From Acer yangbiense (lineage: Eukaryota > Streptophyta > Magnoliopsida > Sapindales > Sapindaceae): DNA of 64,000 nucleotides. Of the stretch, positions 58,976 through 64,000 are shown piece after piece (position 1 is the first letter of the stretch; every line of letters starts with the position of its first letter). Where the stretch lies: the NCBI GenBank assembly GCA_008009225.1, contig VAHF01000018.1, positions 1 through 64,000 of the forward strand, read 5' to 3'. The translations under genes were made by a program, and so were the position numbers. The notes beneath the pieces are model-generated. The model ran no database searches, had not been told where the DNA came from, and was given only the letters and a program-made list of their open reading frames with translations.

Positions 58976-60134
58976 CATTTACAATAACAAGGGTATTAAT
59001 AATGTCAAAAAAAAATTAAATAATAATAATGATAATGATCATAAAAAAATAATAAAATAATACTATTAAAATAATAAAATACTAAAATAATACTAATAAA
59101 ATAATAACATACTAAAATAATACTAATAAAATAATAATAATAATAATAATAATTTAAATACCCTATACTTTTTTTAGCTATTATCATTTAAATTATCTTT
59201 TTTTATTTAAATATCCCTAAATATCCTTGCACCTTACCCCCTATACTTTTTTTCGCCATTAAATCCCTTGAATTTTCATAACAATGGATATTTAAATTAT
59301 TGTAAATGAACAAGTGATATTTAGGGATATTTAAAAAAAAAAAAGGAAAATTTAAATGATAATGGCGAAAAAAAGTATAGGGTATTTAAATTATTATTAT
59401 TTTATTAGTTTTATTATATTATTATATTATTATTATTATCGTTATTATTATATTATTATTATGTAATTTTTTTATTTTATTTTTGACATTATTAATACCT
59501 TGGATATTGTAAATGAATAAGTGATATTTATGGATATTTAAATAAAAAGATAATTTAAATGATAATTCGCCTTAAATAATTTAAATATTCATCTAGGTTT
59601 TGTATTTAGGGATATTTAAATAAAAAAGATAATTTAAATAATTGTTAAATTAATTTAATTTTTTCATTTCTCTATTTATTTAATTTTCTTTATCAAAAAG
59701 TTCATAAATTTATTATTATTTAACCATTATTTCAATTTTAAATTTTAAATTTTAAATTTTTATTTTTAGAAATTGATTTTTAAAATTTGGTCAGAGGAGT
59801 ATTTAGGTCATATTATTATATTGTTTTTCCTGTTTAATGCAATTATGTATATAATAAAGGGAACTTAGTGCAATTTGCCATGACAAAAAAATGGATGGCG
59901 TTATATTTTGTCACTTATTGCCAATTTATGAAAGTTCGGGGGGTTTAATGCCTAAAATAAAAATTTAGGGGGCAGCATGCGAATTCGGGTATAGTCTAAG
60001 GGGGATTTGTGCCAATTACTTAAATTTTTATCGAAATATACATAGACTTTGTTTTAAACTTTATAGATATGAAGTTCAGCTTCGCCACTTATCATCCAAC
60101 TTCAGTGTTCTTATTTAAGCTGTTAATTCAAATT

Positions 60135-60660
60135 ATTATTTTTTTTAAGCAAAATCCAACAAGAGAGGAAAAGCATCAAAGAAAACTTCGGGCATACCCC
60201 CAAAGAAATCCAATCTCATGTCTGTGACCCCTCAAGAGGAAAAATTTTATTGAAGAAAAAAAAAAAATACAAAACGGGGGGGTGAGGGATGGTGGGGTAC
60301 TTCAAAAACCTGCATCATACCCAAAGGAGAAGCAAAACAAGCTTTAACAAACCCTCTAAAATTGCGAAAAACACCACCACAACTGGAAGGACCTGGCGAG
60401 CCCAAAGAAGCTCCATCTGTATTAACCTTAAGCCAACCTAGAGGGGGAGGATGCCAATAAACCTCAATGATGCGAGGGGCCCGGGGAGGACAGGGAGGAA
60501 CCTAAAGCCAATGTAGAAGTAGTAAATCCAACTGCGTGTTATGCATACCGTCAATATTCAAACGATTACAATCTTTAATAGCCGTGTGAATAAAAGCAAT
60601 GGAAGTTATGAGATGAATAAAGCGATCTTCAAAAATTAACTGATTCCTTGCATACCAAAT
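60135..60660 (-). mobile_element. 5'-truncated L1-type LINE
   Basis: 526-bp insertion on the minus strand, flanked by a 14-bp target duplication TGTTAATTC(A/G)AATT (60121-60134 and 60661-60674). An A-rich tail (plus-strand T run at about 60138) lies at the left end. Minus-strand codons include TIWYARNQLIFEDR and, after one stop, LGWLKVNTDGASLGSPGPS and CGGVFRNFRG, i.e. an RT C-terminal tail and an RNase H domain as in plant L1 elements. Truncation at the 5' side and long variable target duplication are typical of LINE insertion. Confidence 0.88.
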
Positions 60661-60674
60661 TGTTAATTCGAATT

Positions 60675-62008
60675 GAGACCCTTGTTGAGCTGATCTGTGT
60701 TGATATGAATAGATCGGGTGTATTGACCTGAACAGATATGGTGACATCGGTCAAATAGATGAATCAATAGCTGAGATTTATTTCTTTCTCCCGTCAATTA
60801 TTAATGAAAAACAACAAATCACTAAAATGGCATTTTTGAAATTGTACCTGAAACAGAACCCCACTTACAAAACCCACTTACGTGACCTTATAATGCCCCA
60901 TGATGTATGAACCTGAAACACCAACAACATCAACAGTAATATACAACATCAACAACATCCTCCAACTCATTTTCGATGGCCATTGAAGTCTTTTTCACCT
61001 TAAATCTCCCCAGAGTTCGGTGGCGCCACCGCCTACTTTGCCGGATCATACGCTGACTGCATACTCCTATGCTTATAGTATCGATCTATGTACTCTCTAC
61101 ATCGGTTTAATATATACGGCATACGGGACCTGGCCAGGCATGAGCAGACAAGAAATTAAACTCATATATAGCAGGTATATATGCTGTATATTAATTTGTG
61201 TGATTAGAAGTTCATGTGTTCTAATTAACTGTTTTATGTAAGTTTTGGTTACTTGGGGTTTTGTCCAAGAATTATATTTATATATATTTTTTATGAGGCT
61301 TATTGATTTGGATATTCTCTTTTAGTTATAATTTGTTGAGATTTGAATGTCTTAAGGAAATTATATATATTTATAAAGATTCTAAATATATTTTGTAATC
61401 TTTATAATTTTTTTAATGTTGTTCTCCCCTGACATGTATGTTTGTAAATTAATGAAAGAATTATATCATTATTGATGATTATTGTAGTTTTGATGCATTA
61501 ATTTTTAGTTAGTGAATATTCATGCATGAGATAGATCGATATTCAAAACTGAAATCCCCATTTGGAGATCATGATGAGGATCTCTATATATATTTGATCT
61601 TTTAAATCACAGCAAATTATTACATTAATCAGATTGATTACAAATAATTGAAAGATGAAAGATGAGAGATGATCATGATGATGAAAGATGTATAAAATCA
61701 GCAATATATTGATTGAAAATATATATATATATATATAATGCATGAAAGATGGGAACAGACGTAAAGTTTTGTCTGTTTATATAAATTGAAGGTTTGACGA
61801 CAATTTAATCTAGCTATATGGAAATTCTTGTTTCAATCAATTTCGTTTTTTTTTTTTTTTTTTCTTTTGTTTCTTTCGACTTAGGAAAAGGGTCCAAAAT
61901 TTGAACTTTGGAACCTCGATATTAATTCAGAGATGTAGTTATCATCGGATTATCTTTACGACCACTGTTCAGTTTCTTGTTCCTAGCAAGAATATTGCAT
62001 ATATACAT

Positions 62009-62045
<37 letters not shown>

Positions 62046-62100
62046 AAAACATGCATATATACATGTTAGAGCAACTGTTATTTGAACCCTTACTATAGAT
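60675..62100. other. No gene recognised
   Basis: AT-rich sequence with a TA run at about 61720-61737 and long T runs at 61848-61863 and 62011-62044. The short ORF at 61020-61241 has no identifiable domain. Confidence 0.5.
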
Positions 62101-62140
62101 TTAAGCTTTTGGATTACGTTAACATGGTATCAGAGTTAAG
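62100..62140 (+). other. Possible remnant of a copia LTR end and primer site
   Basis: GTTAACA followed directly by TGGTATCAGAG (62125-62135), the arrangement of LTR end and initiator tRNA-Met primer site. No gag or LTR partner found. 62140-63120 contains nothing else identified. Confidence 0.35.
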
Positions 62141-63162
62141 TTTAATCGACTAAGAAGTACTAGACTCGAATTCTCGAACTGGATCGTCATAAACTTTGTC
62201 GATTAATATATCACATAATCAATGCAATTCAGACAATAACGTATACCAACAACTGGTTTAGCTAGTAAGATATTTTATAGTTACGTAAGAACTAAGAAGT
62301 CTTGAGATAGAATCTCATTCGCTTCCGAGTTTACTTTCATGTAATTGTATGAACCCATATTACTCTCAAGAAATGTATATTATAATAGTGTATACCTTAG
62401 CAACTTGCAGGCTCCAAAAAAAAAATGAAACTTTTGGGAGATTCAGAGCTTGATTTTCAACCCTTTCAATGATTGTCTATCTCACTAGATAGTTTTTATC
62501 CTAATGTTTTAATTTCCAGTCTAGCTAGGAAGCTAGGCAAGATAGACAACAATATTTTCTCTGCCACCGACAACTTTTGAGAGTGATGAAACCTTTTAAC
62601 AAATGAAATTAGCTCACGGTAAGAAAACATCGATAGATAGCCTCCAATACGACTTGATGGTAAATGACGCTCATTCATATTTCATGTTTCGGATCAAAGG
62701 CAAGGACATCCCTTAACAATTCTCATTCCCAATTTTGATTCAATCTCTTTCTCAATTTTAAAAAATTATGTCTTCAACGGCTATGTTTTTAGGAGATATA
62801 TGTGTAATAATTATTTAATTTTATTTTAAAATTTTAGAGTTAGTCTAATTTTAGTTTATAAATTTTATATCATTATATTTGATTCAATCTCTTCATGTTT
62901 CCATAATAAGAGACAAGGTTTTTGAACTTTTAAAATTATCAAGACATACTGGAGAATGAATTTCTAACGGAGTCTACTATTATCTACATTGAAATAGAAA
63001 TTGTTAATACTGTCAGGTGTATCTTTGTTTTTCAATCATTAAAATTTCCTCATATCATTGGAGTTTATTTAAGAAAATTTATTTTAATCCACCCTAGTGT
63101 TGAATCCTGGTTACGTCCATGGTCAAGGGCATAGGTGAATGGTCATGTGGGCTGCTGGCTGC

Positions 63163-63180
63163 ACGGGGCTGCAGCCCCGT
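63163..63180. repeat. 18-bp perfect palindrome
   Basis: ACGGGGCTGCAGCCCCGT, within a short GC-rich patch in AT-rich DNA. Confidence 0.85.
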
Positions 63181-63227
63181 CTACCATTTTTTAAGAATTT
63201 AAAAAAAAAAAAAAAAGTGACGATATT

Positions 63228-63487
63228 TGCACCCCTTGAAATCTATATGTGCACCCCCAAATCAGCATCTTTTCAAAATTCCAACATTACCCTTAAATAA
63301 AATTCTTTAAATGATTAATATAAATATAATTTGTGCATCATATTAATTAAATATTTTAGATTTTAGATTTTTTAACAAATATTATAATTAGTTACACATA
63401 AAAAATTACCTCTTTTGATTAAATTATTATTTATTTATTAATTCATGTTTAAATAGTGATTATTTTAAATTATAAATATTAAATAAC

Positions 63488-63533
<46 letters not shown>

Positions 63534-64000
63534 GATGAGAACATTGAAGTTTATTAAAAATAAACTAACATAAAAAATTGAAGCCTGTAACAAGATAACA
63601 AGGTCGAGCATGTCTTCACCAAGACAACAACCCAGTGAAAACGGATTTAATGAATGCCATAACCATAAATGGAAAAAACTTTTGTAGAACATTCCTTCTA
63701 ACTAGAGAATAAAAGAAAAGAAAATATAGGGAAAAAAAAAAAAAAAGAAGAAGAAAAAGCTCTGTGCATCCATCTCCAGGTTTGGATTATGGGAGGAGGT
63801 GCGGGTCCTCCGTTCTATTATTATTATTATTATTATTTTTTATAACTTATTAATTTATAATATTTTATTCCAAAAATTAAGATAAATGACATTTTTTAAA
63901 AAAGGAGATAAAGGGCATATTTGGTAATATATTGGGTGTGTTTACAATTTATAACATTTAAAAAATTTTAATGGGGTGCATATACAAAGAGGGGTGCATT
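63228..64000. mobile_element. Possible TIR element cut by the window end
   Basis: Left TTTGCACCCCTTGAAATC and GTGCACCCC are inverted at the right edge as GGGGTGCATATACAAAG and GGGGTGCATT. The interior has a TA microsatellite (about 63490-63528) and a TAT run (63818-63838). The right boundary cannot be placed because the window stops there. Confidence 0.45.

Larger units (their letters stand above)
57551..60022. mobile_element. Large foldback (TIR) element, about 2.5 kb
   Basis: Left end GAGCAATTAGCACAGATCC and right end, inverted, GGGATTTGTGCCAATTACTT share a TIR covering 'gactatacccgaattcgca'. The direct repeat AATTTTTA (57543-57550 and 60023-60030) may be the target duplication; being AT-rich it is weak support. 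Beyond the MULE-like insertion, 58473-59250 is the near-complete complement of 59310-59960, giving arms of roughly 700 bp with AAT-type microsatellites near the middle. No transposase. Confidence 0.75.

Noticed and set aside
61020..61241. 73-codon ORF near a GC-richer patch
   Set aside because: No known domain, no splice or promoter context that supports a gene.

Overview
The window looks like nuclear DNA of a dicot plant. It is AT-rich, full of LTR retrotransposons, MITE-like and foldback elements, and the recognisable genes are plant-type: a CC-NB-LRR immune receptor, plant ATP-dependent phosphofructokinase (PFK), hexokinase (HXK) and SGT1. I cannot name the genus from sequence alone. Only one protein gene looks intact: the intronless 949-residue CC-NB-LRR (CNL) receptor at 43305-46154. 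A second gene at 21190-23645 encodes a probable mitochondrial protein in two coding exons and is spoiled only by one early stop codon. All other gene-like stretches are broken.

Layout. 1-17000 is a PFK pseudogene block (copy A) opened by three LTR elements: a full copia element (1265-6209), a solo LTR (8014-9632) and a full minus-strand chromovirus (11142-16631). 17360-24900 holds PFK-like, HXK and NLR fragments, a 2.2-kb TIR element and the mitochondrial gene. 25000-43200 is mostly non-coding: a half HDDC2-like gene, a CACTA end, a degraded LTR, HXK fragments, a 1.35-kb sequence in three tandem copies, a nest of inverted-repeat elements, and a PIF/Harbinger-like element carrying a piece of SGT1. 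43305-50000 is the NLR gene followed by an HXK pseudogene. 50200-56930 contains PFK copies B1 and B2, paralogous to copy A but without its three LTR insertions. 57550-60022 is a large foldback element with a MULE-like insertion carrying a GC-rich island. 60135-60660 is a 5'-truncated LINE, and 63228-64000 is a further TIR-like element cut by the window end.

How it fits together. The same modules (NLR start, NLR 3' exon, HXK exons, PFK exons, the 1.35-kb spacer) recur in different orders. This suggests an NLR locus that has been copied and reshuffled together with neighbouring HXK and PFK genes. The PFK copies share two frame-breaking deletions, so the gene probably died before it was duplicated. 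Several insertions are confirmed by empty sites inside the window, either in a paralogous copy or in the opposite arm of an inverted repeat.
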